The notes under the pieces are model-generated. The model made no database searches. It saw only the letters and a list, made by a program, of their open reading frames with translations, and was not told the DNA's origin. A stretch of 64,000 nt of DNA. It comes from Saprospiraceae bacterium. Lineage in GTDB: Bacteria; Bacteroidota; Bacteroidia; Chitinophagales; Saprospiraceae. Position 1 is the stretch's first letter; every line of letters starts with the position of its first letter. Of the stretch, positions 24,144 to 32,713 are shown piece by piece. The stretch spans positions 1-64,000 of the forward strand of contig JAIYAP010000013.1 in assembly GCA_027488935.1 (NCBI GenBank), read 5' to 3'. The translations under genes and the position numbers were made by a program.

Positions 24144-27131
24144 TTATTGACGAATCAACTTGCCTTTTTCTTCTTTCACCACGTAAGTGCCTTCATAACC
24201 CTTGCTAATCACTTTGTTTTGTGCCAAAGTAGCCGATTCAATGTCTGAAAAACCACCCAGCAATATATTGGTCATTCCTTTATCGCCTTTTCTTTTCTCA
24301 ATATATCCGCCAATATCGGCCAGGGGCTTCGCGTCGAAGCGCTCTGGATTGGCTAAAGCGGCTATTTTAATGTAGTAAGGATAACTGGTTACGCCTTTTT
24401 TGGTGCTGGTATTGCTGTAGGTGATTGGACGGCTGTCCGCTTGTTCGGGTACAAATTGGGCGGAAGGCAAGTTTTTCGATCCAACACTGGAGAGCAAAAA
24501 GCCATATACCGACTCATCGCTGCCTTTTTCAGTTACCACAATGGCGTCTTTGAATCCAAGTGCCACCGCTTCTTCTTGTGCTGCTTCAGCATTTGCATGG
24601 TTTGGCCATACACCCAGGCGAATTTTATTCATGCCATTTTCGCTTTTGGTGTACACATTGCCCATCGGCGCAACACTGGCGTATTCCATCACATTAATGG
24701 CCTTGGTCGTATTAAAAGAGCCTAATTGAACCGAATACAACACGGCAGGAACAACGCCTTTCGTAGCCAATCCTTTAGCGCTGGTCGTATTGGAATAGGT
24801 TGCAGGGGCCAGTTGTTTATTGCTGGCTGCCGTATTGGGCGGACCAACTACTAACGAGGCATCCGTGCTGTGTTCTTCTACCACAAAAGCATCCTTATAA
24901 CCTGCTTTTTTATTCAGTTCACGCATGTTCTTCAGTGCCTCCTCCTTGGTTGGATAAATTCCGAGGCGCACCTTGTTCACATTGTATTCTGTTTTTACGT
25001 ACACATTGCCGTATTTAGACAATTCTTCGTGTTTTCTCAATTGCGCACTTGGGATCGGATCAGGAGATGCTTCAATCTGTACCGCATACCCCGTCACCGC
25101 TGGCGCGATCAAGGCCTCTGTAACTGGCTGGGTATAAATGGTTTTCGATTGCAGGTTCTTTTCCGTGGAGTAGGTGATCGGGGTCGCCAAATACGTATTG
25201 GAATTATTCCCTGAATTCGCCGTATAATCCGTGTAGGGGAGGGTAGTGCGCTCCATTAAAATATCCGGCAAGCGGTACGTATTCCCTTGCTTGGCTGGTT
25301 TAATTTTTACCACTGCATCTTTGAAACCCTCTTTGATAAAAGTCATTTCATGTACCACCCCGGTTTCTAACATCAAAGAATAACGTCCGTCGTTGTCCGT
25401 TGAAGTTTGAATAAATCGGTCGGAATCAGGGGATTGGAATTGAACCACCACGCTGTAAAGCGGATCTTTTGTACGCGCATCCAGCACAACACCCAGGTAT
25501 TCATGGCGCTGATCTTTGTTCATGGCGACCAGTACATTTTGGCGGCCAAAAGAATACAACGCAATGCTTGCATCCTGAAAACCATCGCGGGTGAGGTTCA
25601 CCTTACAATCTATTACCCGATTTAGGGATTCGAAATAATATTTTCCGGCAGCGTCGGTTCTGCCTGTACCACAGGCACAGTCCAGGAAATCCACCTCCGC
25701 GTTTGTAATGGGTTTGCCTTGTTCATCGGTAACCAACAGGTGCAGGTATTTATCATCGGCTGTGTTGGTACTGGCGATGTTGTTTCCGTTGCTGTATTGT
25801 ACCGGTTTGTTGTTATTATTTAAAGCATTGCTTTCCAAATCATCGGAGCGACGTTTGGTAATTTGCCAAATATCTTCATTGCCCCGACCACCCAAACGGT
25901 TGCTGGTGAGGTATCCAATGTTTTGATCGGCATCGTACACAAAGCCGTAATCGTCTCTTGGAGAGTTGATACCGAGTCCTAACTGGAAAATGTTTTTGAC
26001 TTCGTCGGTGCCCAATTCAGCGCGGAACACATCCATACCACCCAAGCCATCGTGCCAATCGGAGGAGAAATAGAGGTTTTTCCCATCATAAAAAGGGGTT
26101 ACCTCGTTGCCCGGTGTATTTAGCGGGGTGCCCAGGTTACGGGGTGTTGTCCAGCCATTGGAAGTCCAATTGCTCACATACAAATCCCATCCGCCGTAAC
26201 CACCTTCCTGGTTGGAGGCAAAAACCAGGGTTTTGCCATCAGGAGAAAGCGAAGGAAAGCCGGTTGCAAAGTCTGGACCATTAAAGAAAAAGGCTTTTTC
26301 ACCACTCCAGGTACCGTTTGCGTCAATTTCTGAGAAATACAAGCTCATATTGATGCCTTTCTCTGCAATTTGCCGGGTGCCATTGATAAAGTTGTTGCGG
26401 CAAAATGCGGCGGTGCGTCCATTTTTTGTAAAAGTGATCGGGCCTTCATTAAAGGCGCTTTGCAGATCGGTGCGCAACAAACTTGGTTTTTGCAAAAAGC
26501 CGTTTTCCGGGTTGCGTTGGGTAACAAACAACTGATTGAAGGCGCTTCCTGTCCAGTCAGAAACTGCTTTTGACTGAGATTTGCGGCTAATATCCGTGCG
26601 GGCCGAGTTGTACACCAGGCGTGTTCCCCAAAACGCAGGCGAAAAATCGGCTGCTTCTGTATTCAAAGGTTCGTTACGGGCTACGTAATTGCCTTCCTTT
26701 TTGGTCGCATTGATCGCGTAATCGCACATTTTCAGGTAATGCTCGCCTTCCCGTTCGTTGCCTTCTGCATAAAAGCGGAATTGTTTTTTGGCAGCGGCAT
26801 AATCACCGGTGTGCATGAGTGCAATACCAAAACGCAGCAACACATCGGGCGTTGCACTGCGCGATTGGGCTGCTTTTTGATAATATTCGAGGGATTCCTC
26901 TGGTTTGTTTAATTGAAAATAACAATCTGCCACGCGCACCATTGCACGGACATTGCTCGGGTCTTTTTTCAGCACCTCTTGGTAGGTTCTGAGTGCCAAA
27001 TTGTAGGCATAAAGGTCAAATTGTTTGTCAGCGCGTACAAGCTCGTCTGACACTCCACTTTGAGCGGAGAGCCGAACTGCGATGCAAAAAAGTAGTACGG
27101 CCAACCACCCAGCACGAAAAGTCGTGTTCAT
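24144..27131 (-). CDS. TPR-PD40-carboxypeptidase-like protein with three SPOR domains (PorE-like, no OmpA)
   Basis: A 995-residue exported protein. Signal peptide (WLAVLLFCIAVRLSAQ), then TPRs (about 28-140, ALRTYQEVLKKDPSNVRAMV), a PD40-type propeller (about 230-430, FPSLSPDGKTLVFAS, VTPFYDGKNLYFSSDWH, GYLTSNRLGGRGNEDIW) and two carboxypeptidase-regulatory-like beta domains (VTDEQGKPITNAEVDFLDC, VLDARTKDPLYSVVVQF). This order is that of PorE and related T9SS envelope proteins, which end in a peptidoglycan-binding OmpA domain. Here the end is instead three SPOR-like repeats at about 680-756, 794-870 and 916-995 (YAVQIEAS, YSVQLGSF, YYIKIAAL), joined by linkers with TYSNT. SPOR binds denuded peptidoglycan, so it may anchor the protein to the wall by a different route. 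Confidence 0.85.
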   Translation of the reverse strand: MNTTFRAGWLAVLLFCIAVRLSAQSGVSDELVRADKQFDLYAYNLALRTYQEVLKKDPSNVRAMVRVADCYFQLNKPEESLEYYQKAAQSRSATPDVLLRFGIALMHTGDYAAAKKQFRFYAEGNEREGEHYLKMCDYAINATKKEGNYVARNEPLNTEAADFSPAFWGTRLVYNSARTDISRKSQSKAVSDWTGSAFNQLFVTQRNPENGFLQKPSLLRTDLQSAFNEGPITFTKNGRTAAFCRNNFINGTRQIAEKGINMSLYFSEIDANGTWSGEKAFFFNGPDFATGFPSLSPDGKTLVFASNQEGGYGGWDLYVSNWTSNGWTTPRNLGTPLNTPGNEVTPFYDGKNLYFSSDWHDGLGGMDVFRAELGTDEVKNIFQLGLGINSPRDDYGFVYDADQNIGYLTSNRLGGRGNEDIWQITKRRSDDLESNALNNNNKPVQYSNGNNIASTNTADDKYLHLLVTDEQGKPITNAEVDFLDCACGTGRTDAAGKYYFESLNRVIDCKVNLTRDGFQDASIALYSFGRQNVLVAMNKDQRHEYLGVVLDARTKDPLYSVVVQFQSPDSDRFIQTSTDNDGRYSLMLETGVVHEMTFIKEGFKDAVVKIKPAKQGNTYRLPDILMERTTLPYTDYTANSGNNSNTYLATPITYSTEKNLQSKTIYTQPVTEALIAPAVTGYAVQIEASPDPIPSAQLRKHEELSKYGNVYVKTEYNVNKVRLGIYPTKEEALKNMRELNKKAGYKDAFVVEEHSTDASLVVGPPNTAASNKQLAPATYSNTTSAKGLATKGVVPAVLYSVQLGSFNTTKAINVMEYASVAPMGNVYTKSENGMNKIRLGVWPNHANAEAAQEEAVALGFKDAIVVTEKGSDESVYGFLLSSVGSKNLPSAQFVPEQADSRPITYSNTSTKKGVTSYPYYIKIAALANPERFDAKPLADIGGYIEKRKGDKGMTNILLGGFSDIESATLAQNKVISKGYEGTYVVKEEKGKLIRQ

Positions 27132-27219
27132 ATCGGAATGGTTTTTAATAAGAAAATGAGTGTTTACATACCGTTATTGCGCAGCAGGCCGAGAAATGGG
27201 AAGCGCGCGCCGGACTAAG

Positions 27220-27262
27220 GTTCATTCAAATACAGATGATATATAACATCTTTTTGATGAAC
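27220..27262 (-). promoter_or_regulatory. Structured 5' leader hairpin of the PD40/SPOR gene
   Basis: In the roughly 165-base leader between the -7 box at 27304 and the ATG at 27131, three successive stems (GTTCAT/ATGAAC, CAAA/TTTG, and GATG/CATC with a TATATA loop) form one extended hairpin with small internal loops. It may influence translation or RNA stability. I do not recognise a known riboswitch or leader class. Confidence 0.4.
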
Positions 27263-27303
27263 TTAGTATAGTGGAGAGACTATCTTTTGATCGAGGAACT
27301 GCG

Positions 27304-27335
27304 CAAATGTAAGTGCTTTCTAAATACCGTGCAAT
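27304..27335 (-). promoter_or_regulatory. Promoter of the PD40/SPOR gene
   Basis: Minus-strand TACATTTG (27304-27311) is a perfect -7 box; ATTG (27332-27335) lies 20 nt upstream as -33 element. The 331-bp gap between this gene and the next holds this promoter, the leader hairpin and the terminator of the upstream gene. Confidence 0.55.
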
Positions 27336-27379
27336 TTTTTTTAAAAAATAGTAGGTTTGGGTTAGCAACAAATAAAAAA

Positions 27380-27410
27380 CGGGAAACATCTGATTTGGAG
27401 ATGTTTCCCG
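27380..27410 (-). terminator. Rho-independent terminator of the YfgM-like gene
   Basis: A perfect 12-bp stem (cgggaaacatct and agatgtttcccg) with a 7-base loop, followed on the minus strand by a T-rich run. It lies 52 bp after the stop at 27463 and separates this gene from the promoter of the PD40/SPOR gene. Confidence 0.9.
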
Positions 27411-27462
27411 TGTGCAAACCGAAGGGTGTGCGTATGCAGGTGCTTTTGCGGCAGTGATAAGT

Positions 27463-28161
27463 CTATTTACCCGCTCCGAGGCGGTAAATGTACTTTTCAA
27501 CTTCGCGCCAATCGGTAGAAGCAGGGTTCGGGAAATCCGTACGCAAACGTTCGTAAGCTTTAACCGCTTCTTCTTTTTTGTTTTGGAATTCGTAGAACAT
27601 ACCGAGTTTTTTCAAATAATACCCGGCAATCAACTCGTTTTTGGTTGCATTGGCGGCCTTTTTGTAATAACCTTCCGCTGTAGAAAAGTCTTGCTTCTCC
27701 GCGTAAGCATCGCCGATGCAACCATTGCGCACCGCAGCCATATCGTCCGTTTTAGGACTGTAGTCCTTCAACTGTTCGATTGCACCGTCAAAGTTGCCGG
27801 TATTCAGATAACAAATACCCGCGTAATAGCTAGCGAGGTTGCCAGCAGGGGTGCCACCGAATTTGTCGGCGATTGCCAAAAAGCCGTCGAAACCACCACC
27901 TGGGTTTTCTAAGGCAAGTTGGAACGAGTCGCGGCTAAATTGTTGTTCCGCCTGCCACATGGCAGCAACTGCTTCTGTTTGGCGTGGTTCTACAATCAAC
28001 TTATTATACAACCACCAGCCTAACACGACCACTAAAATGCCACCAAGGACATACAGGATCACATTTTGATATTTTTCCCAAAGAGATTGTACAGACACCG
28101 CTGATACTTCCTCTGCTATCACTGTTTCCGTTTGGGAGACTTTGCGTTTTGCCATTTTCAA
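27463..28161 (-). CDS. YfgM-like membrane-anchored TPR protein
   Basis: A 232-residue protein with a short cytoplasmic N-terminus, one membrane segment (VILYVLGGILVVVLGWWLY, about 34-52) and a periplasmic part with three to four TPRs (ASYYAGICYLNTGNFDGAIE, GDAYAEKQDFSTAEGYYKKA, KKEEAVKAYERLRTDFP). This is the plan of YfgM, which meets the Sec translocon and periplasmic chaperones in E. coli; Bacteroidota members are conserved but little studied. It is transcribed alone, with its own promoter and terminator. Confidence 0.82.
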   Translation of the reverse strand: MKMAKRKVSQTETVIAEEVSAVSVQSLWEKYQNVILYVLGGILVVVLGWWLYNKLIVEPRQTEAVAAMWQAEQQFSRDSFQLALENPGGGFDGFLAIADKFGGTPAGNLASYYAGICYLNTGNFDGAIEQLKDYSPKTDDMAAVRNGCIGDAYAEKQDFSTAEGYYKKAANATKNELIAGYYLKKLGMFYEFQNKKEEAVKAYERLRTDFPNPASTDWREVEKYIYRLGAGK

Positions 28162-28215
28162 TTCAAAAATTAGTAAGGTTCAAACTTGTTTCGTTGTGTG
28201 CGCAAAAAAGGCCCG

Positions 28216-28244
28216 CAAAAGTACGGAAAGTTTGAAATGGCGAA
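28216..28244 (-). promoter_or_regulatory. Promoter of the YfgM-like gene
   Basis: Minus-strand TACTTTTG (28216-28223) is a perfect -7 box, with TTCG (28241-28244) 17 nt upstream, one base off the TTTG consensus. The start codon is 55 nt downstream. Confidence 0.5.
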
Positions 28245-28273
28245 GGAAAAATTAAGAAATTGTTTTTTTTATG

Positions 28274-29800
28274 TCAATCTGCTTTCTTTTCCTGAATAAA
28301 CATGCACAAAATGGCCGCAATTGTGAGTAAAACACCCCCTAGCATCACGGCCGACACCCGGTCGTTGTGTAGTAAGTGCTCCATAATCCAGCCAAAGCCC
28401 AGCGTCGCCATGATTTCAGGTAGCACAATGAAGAAGTTGAAAATACCCATATAGATACCCGTTTTGTTGGCGGGTAAAGCGGGCGCAAGCATAGCATACG
28501 GCATCGAAAGGATACTTGCCCAAGCGATACCAACACCGGTCATGGACAATAACAACATATATTGGTCGTGCACATAGCCGACCGAAAACAAGCCAATTGC
28601 GCCCAGCAATAAACACATGGCATGCGTAAAACGCTTGCTGGTTTTGCCTGCCAACACCGGCAACAAGAAGGCGACCAAAAACGTGATCAGGGAATAAAAG
28701 GCAAAACAAATGCCGCCCCATTCATTGCCATCCACGCGCCGCTTCATGTTGGTGCCCACAATTTCCGTAAACCGCTCGGTCGTTTGGAAGGTGCTCTGTA
28801 ACTCAGCCCCGGGAACGGTTCCGCCTAATGCATTGACTTTATTCGAAATGTCTGCAAAACCCAGGGGCTCGCCGGCCTTTTGCGCACACTGCAGCTGCTT
28901 GTAATACGGTTCATACTTCGACAAACTATCATCGTAGTGAAAAACGGTGCGGGTAATGGATACCCCAAAGTAAAACCACATCAAAAACAAGCCCGGCCAA
29001 GTCAAAAACTGCACCAAGGCCAGTTGCCGCATGGTTTTCGGCATGTTGGTGATCGCATGGAAAATTTCTGAAACGCCTGCTCCAAAGCCCTTTTTCTCTT
29101 CCTTCGCTTTTTGAAACTCGTTAATATCCATCGGCGGATACTCTTTGGTGGTCAATACTGTATACACCACCGCACTGATAAAGGCAAAGGCGCCAAAATA
29201 AAACGACAACTTGACCGACATCGGAATCACGCTGCTGGTACTGCAATCATCGCTCCCGCCTAAATGGAAAAAATTGGTGAGCACAAAAGGCAAGGCCGAT
29301 GCGATTACTGCACCCAATCCAATAAACATACTCTGCATGGTAAAACCGCGTGTATGTTGTTGTTCCGGCAACATATCGGCCACAAAGGCGCGAAATGGCT
29401 CCATGCTGATGTTGATGCTCGCGTCCATAATCCAGAGCAAGCCCGCAGCCATCCACAAGGTAGAAGAGGATGGCATGACAAACAAAGCACAAGAAGCTAA
29501 AATCGCCCCCACCAGAAAGTAGGGCTTCCGTCGTCCAAAACGGCTACTCCAGGTGCGGTCGCTCATGTAACCAATAATCGGCTGAACCAATAAACCCGTC
29601 AAGGGCGCAGCCAACCACAACATCGGAATTTCATCGGGTTTGGCACCCAAATACTCATAAATGGCACTCATATTGGCCATTTGCAAGGCCCAGCCAAACT
29701 GAATACCCAAAAAGCCAAAACTCATATTCCAGATTTGCCAGAAACTCAATGGGGGTTTTTGCCAGGAAGCACCAGATTGGCCGGCAGTAGACATACTCAT
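28274..29800 (-). CDS. MFS sugar transporter (SLC45/GPH-like)
   Basis: From the ATG at 29800 (MSMSTAGQSG) it encodes 508 residues with about twelve membrane segments. Family marks are GIQFGWALQMANMSAIYEYLG, the cytoplasmic loop IGYMSDRTWSSRFGRRKPY (the MFS motif A) and EPFRAFVADMLPEQQHTRGF, all typical of the group that includes plant sucrose and bacterial maltose symporters. A 90-residue soluble insertion between helices 6 and 7 or so (YYKQLQCAQKAGEPLGFAD) is long for the family. Uptake of a glucoside or disaccharide is likely; the GH31 glucosidase at 47.4 kb could be a metabolic partner but is far away. The upstream 44 codons of open frame are discounted. Confidence 0.87.
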   Translation of the reverse strand: MSMSTAGQSGASWQKPPLSFWQIWNMSFGFLGIQFGWALQMANMSAIYEYLGAKPDEIPMLWLAAPLTGLLVQPIIGYMSDRTWSSRFGRRKPYFLVGAILASCALFVMPSSSTLWMAAGLLWIMDASINISMEPFRAFVADMLPEQQHTRGFTMQSMFIGLGAVIASALPFVLTNFFHLGGSDDCSTSSVIPMSVKLSFYFGAFAFISAVVYTVLTTKEYPPMDINEFQKAKEEKKGFGAGVSEIFHAITNMPKTMRQLALVQFLTWPGLFLMWFYFGVSITRTVFHYDDSLSKYEPYYKQLQCAQKAGEPLGFADISNKVNALGGTVPGAELQSTFQTTERFTEIVGTNMKRRVDGNEWGGICFAFYSLITFLVAFLLPVLAGKTSKRFTHAMCLLLGAIGLFSVGYVHDQYMLLLSMTGVGIAWASILSMPYAMLAPALPANKTGIYMGIFNFFIVLPEIMATLGFGWIMEHLLHNDRVSAVMLGGVLLTIAAILCMFIQEKKAD

Positions 29801-29947
29801 AGGGTATTCATTTAAAAATTTAGAACAAAAGGTGTATCCACAGGAATTGCGTGAAATATTATTCCTGATCCGTGCAGCAAAGATGTAAAAAATTGGGGAT
29901 GCAAGCTGCGATTGTAAAAAAATATCGTGCACCTAGGCCTATGAAAA

Positions 29948-29995
29948 AAAGCGGCTGCTTCCTCCCTCTTCACAAAAGGACGAAACAGCCGCTTT
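29948..29995 (-). terminator. Probable terminator after the acidic protein gene
   Basis: aaagcggctg (29948-29957) pairs perfectly with cagccgcttt (29986-29995) across a 28-base loop; on the minus strand the stem is followed by a T-run. The long loop lowers confidence. Confidence 0.6.
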
Positions 29996-30026
29996 CGGCA
30001 GCAGCTACACTAAAATGAATGCGAAA

Positions 30027-30428
30027 TTAATATTCCGTATCGTCGGCAATATCTTCTTCCTCGCCCCGGCGACGGGTCACGATGATATGATCGTCTTCAT
30101 CGGAGGTGCCATCGGTCACTTCCTCATCATCTTCGCCCTCCCCGTCAAATTCATCGCCAACCTCTACTTCGGCAAAATCTCCGCGCAATACGCCGTCATC
30201 ATCAAAATCCTCATCTTCTTTCACAATGCGTTTAGCATCGAGGATGGTCATGCGAATCAAATAATAGGTATCGTCTGCTTCAAATGGCAAAGCGGATACT
30301 TTTTTACCCTCCTTATCGGTGTACGACACCAAATGGTCAACATATCCATTTGGATATTTTATTTTGATGAGCCGAACTGTATCTTCCGGCAGGGCATCAT
30401 AATCTTTAACAACGCGTTTCTTAGCCAA
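30027..30428 (-). CDS. Small conserved-looking protein with an acidic tail
   Basis: From TTG at 30428 the product is 133 residues beginning LAKKRVVKDYDALPEDTVRL. The first 75 residues are a mixed alpha/beta part (LIKIKYPNGYVDHLVSYTDK, ALPFEADDTYYLIRMTILDA). The last 50 are strongly acidic (EGEDDEEVTDGTSDEDD) with one basic patch (VTRRRGEEED). It resembles small Bacteroidota proteins of unknown function that start MAKKRVVKDY; here no ATG exists at that site, so the TTG start is inferred. A 29-codon upstream extension (from 30515) has no such character. Cytoplasmic; function unknown. Confidence 0.7.
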   Translation of the reverse strand: MAKKRVVKDYDALPEDTVRLIKIKYPNGYVDHLVSYTDKEGKKVSALPFEADDTYYLIRMTILDAKRIVKEDEDFDDDGVLRGDFAEVEVGDEFDGEGEDDEEVTDGTSDEDDHIIVTRRRGEEEDIADDTEY

Positions 30429-30556
30429 TGTATGGATGAAATTTGGTTTTGATAATTTGCACAACAGGGCCAAAATTGGTTTTCCGCATGCTGTGCCTTT
30501 ATTCGTTTGCGGCAAATTTAAATCAATGCTCCCCGAATCGTCAAAATTTTTTTCGT

Positions 30557-32620
30557 CTATTCTTTTTCTTCGATCTCAATTATTTCCACACGACGCTCTC
30601 GAGCAGCTGCTGGATGGTAAATGGAGTTGCGTTCATCCTGCAAATTATCACTGATTCCAGACCGAACCAGGGTTTCTCCAAAGCTCGTTTCCGTGATTTT
30701 TAATTTTCCCGATCGCAGATAGGGCATTAATTTACCCTCTTGCATGACCAAAAACTGGTTTTTAACACTGCTTATTCTGCGTTTTCCCAAATTCAGGTTG
30801 TAGTCGTTGCGCGCCCTCGGACTGGTAAAACCTTTAATGAATACTTCGATGGTACTTCCCTGCTCCAGGCGCTCCAATAAAATTTCGCTCATTTGCAAAA
30901 ATCGCTCATAACCCCGACGCACTTCCTGTTCGAAAAAATCATCGATCAGGTTTTCCGCAACTTCTATGCCGTTTTCAGAAATTCCGGCAGTAAATTTTTC
31001 ACGGTACTCCATTTGACGATCCAGATAAGGTAAAACGGTTTCCTCATACGTGCGCTTCGTGAAAGTGCGGTTGGTTCTTTTATCAGGCTCGTCATTGTCG
31101 AAGTACAAAGGCAAACCTACAAATGTTTTCAATGTTGGTGGTGGAACGATGGAGGGTATTTCAACTGGATTGGGCTTTACGCCAAAGCCGGGTGGTTGCT
31201 TGCGGTTGGAAAGGGTGTCGCTTGGCAAGTTTTTTTTAACCTTAGTTTTAGTGGTATCGAGCAGGGTAAATGAATACAAATCGTTGCAGCAGAACTTGTT
31301 GCGTTCATCTAAATAATAGGACCCCGGACGGTTGCTGCTAAAATATCCTTTGCGGCCACTAGGCTCCATAAACAGGTACAAATCATTGTAGCTGGTGTTG
31401 AAACCGGGACCTAAATTTTGTGGAATAGACAAGGAATCGCCCTTTTTTGCAGCCGCAAACAAATCGTACCCACCCATGCCTGCCCAACCATCCGATGCGA
31501 AATAGAGGGTTTGGGTCGGAGCATCGTAAAAAGGCGTACCCTCCTGCGCCGGGGTATTGATGGCAGTAGCGTTGATCGGGTTTTCAAATTTAGTTAACTT
31601 TGAAATAGGTTTGCCAGGCACAGGCAAGGCACAAGGACAAAAAAACACCGTATCCAAGGGGACATACCACAAATCTGTTTTGCCTTTTCCGCCTGGCCGG
31701 TCACTCACAAACCAAAGTACCGGCCCTTGCGCCTTTTTATCATACCCAATATTGGGCTGGGTGCTGGTGTATCCTGGTAGGTTTATGGGCGCTGGTAACC
31801 GAACAGGGGCCAACCAACGATTGCGCCGATCAATGACCGTAAGCCATAGCTCACAACGGATATCCGAAGCATTTTTATTTTTACAAACCGTGAAAAACAC
31901 AAAATGACCGTCTGGCGAAAACGCCGTATGGGCAATATGGGCCGTATCAGTACTCGGAAAACCCCGGCCCGGCTCCCTGGAGCGCGCGCCTTTAATCGAA
32001 AGCAATACTTTGGTGATTTTAGATTTCGGGGTATGTCGGTCCTTTTTTTGATCAAACCGATAGGAAGAATAAAACAACGAATCACCCACCAGGTAGGGCG
32101 CGAACTCTGAAAAAGGGCTGTTGATTTCTTTCCCCAGGTGCTTAATTTCAACATTCTGGAGCCGACCGGCCAATTGTAGGGCTATTTGTGCATGGGCAAT
32201 GCCATTTTCGGCCAAATGAAGCAGGCTGGTATCCGCTGTATGGGGAGCTGCTAAAAATTCTTGAAAATAAACGATCGCTTCTTCGTAAGCGCCTTTCCCT
32301 TGCTTGATTTCGGCCAATCGAAGTTTTAGTAAGGGATATTTTTTGGTGGCTTTATTGTTTTCTGCAATTTTGAGGTAAGACTTTTCGGCTTCCCCATAGG
32401 CGTAAATGAGGCGGGCGCTCTCTGCATATTTCCATAGGATGGCTAAATCAGCCGCATTTTTCTCCAATACCGTGGCGTAGTATTGAATTGCAGCACCAAA
32501 GTCTTTGTTTTTAAAAGCATCATCTCCTGCGCGCTCAAACGACTTGAGCGACTGCCCCCGTACCGATCCCGCGATACTTAGCAATAAGCCAATACATATT
32601 ATTGTGTGCGTTGTTCTCAT
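30557..32620 (-). CDS. PorE-like OmpA/PD40/TPR protein of the type IX secretion envelope
   Basis: A 687-residue exported protein. Signal peptide (IICIGLLLSIAGSVRGQ), TPRs (about 25-150, AIQYYATVLEKNAADLAILW, EAIVYFQEFLAAP), a PD40 propeller (about 165-440, HTAFSPDGHFVFFTVCKN, GTPFYDAPTQTLYFASDGW, GYFSSNRPG), then a C-terminal OmpA-like domain (about 520-687) with the first strand LYFDNDEPDKR, a long helical insertion, and VFIKGFTSPRARNDYNLNLG...RRISSVKNQF, ending in AAARERRVEIIEI. This order matches PorE and SprB-partner OmpA proteins. OmpA binds peptidoglycan. The neighbour PorP/SprF (93 bp upstream on the same strand) supports a T9SS or adhesin-export role. Confidence 0.87.
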   Translation of the reverse strand: MRTTHTIICIGLLLSIAGSVRGQSLKSFERAGDDAFKNKDFGAAIQYYATVLEKNAADLAILWKYAESARLIYAYGEAEKSYLKIAENNKATKKYPLLKLRLAEIKQGKGAYEEAIVYFQEFLAAPHTADTSLLHLAENGIAHAQIALQLAGRLQNVEIKHLGKEINSPFSEFAPYLVGDSLFYSSYRFDQKKDRHTPKSKITKVLLSIKGARSREPGRGFPSTDTAHIAHTAFSPDGHFVFFTVCKNKNASDIRCELWLTVIDRRNRWLAPVRLPAPINLPGYTSTQPNIGYDKKAQGPVLWFVSDRPGGKGKTDLWYVPLDTVFFCPCALPVPGKPISKLTKFENPINATAINTPAQEGTPFYDAPTQTLYFASDGWAGMGGYDLFAAAKKGDSLSIPQNLGPGFNTSYNDLYLFMEPSGRKGYFSSNRPGSYYLDERNKFCCNDLYSFTLLDTTKTKVKKNLPSDTLSNRKQPPGFGVKPNPVEIPSIVPPPTLKTFVGLPLYFDNDEPDKRTNRTFTKRTYEETVLPYLDRQMEYREKFTAGISENGIEVAENLIDDFFEQEVRRGYERFLQMSEILLERLEQGSTIEVFIKGFTSPRARNDYNLNLGKRRISSVKNQFLVMQEGKLMPYLRSGKLKITETSFGETLVRSGISDNLQDERNSIYHPAAARERRVEIIEIEEKE

Positions 32621-32713
32621 AAAAAGTAGAATCCGATTAGGTTTCGGGAAAGCGGGGGATTAAATACCCTTACTGGATAAAAGCAGGGATAAGGATTAAA
32701 AATAACTTATTGT

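Noticed and set aside
30015-30452. A 145-residue plus-strand frame opposite the acidic protein
   Set aside because: It mirrors the Asp/Glu-rich minus-strand gene (giving Ile/Phe-rich text) and lacks family features.
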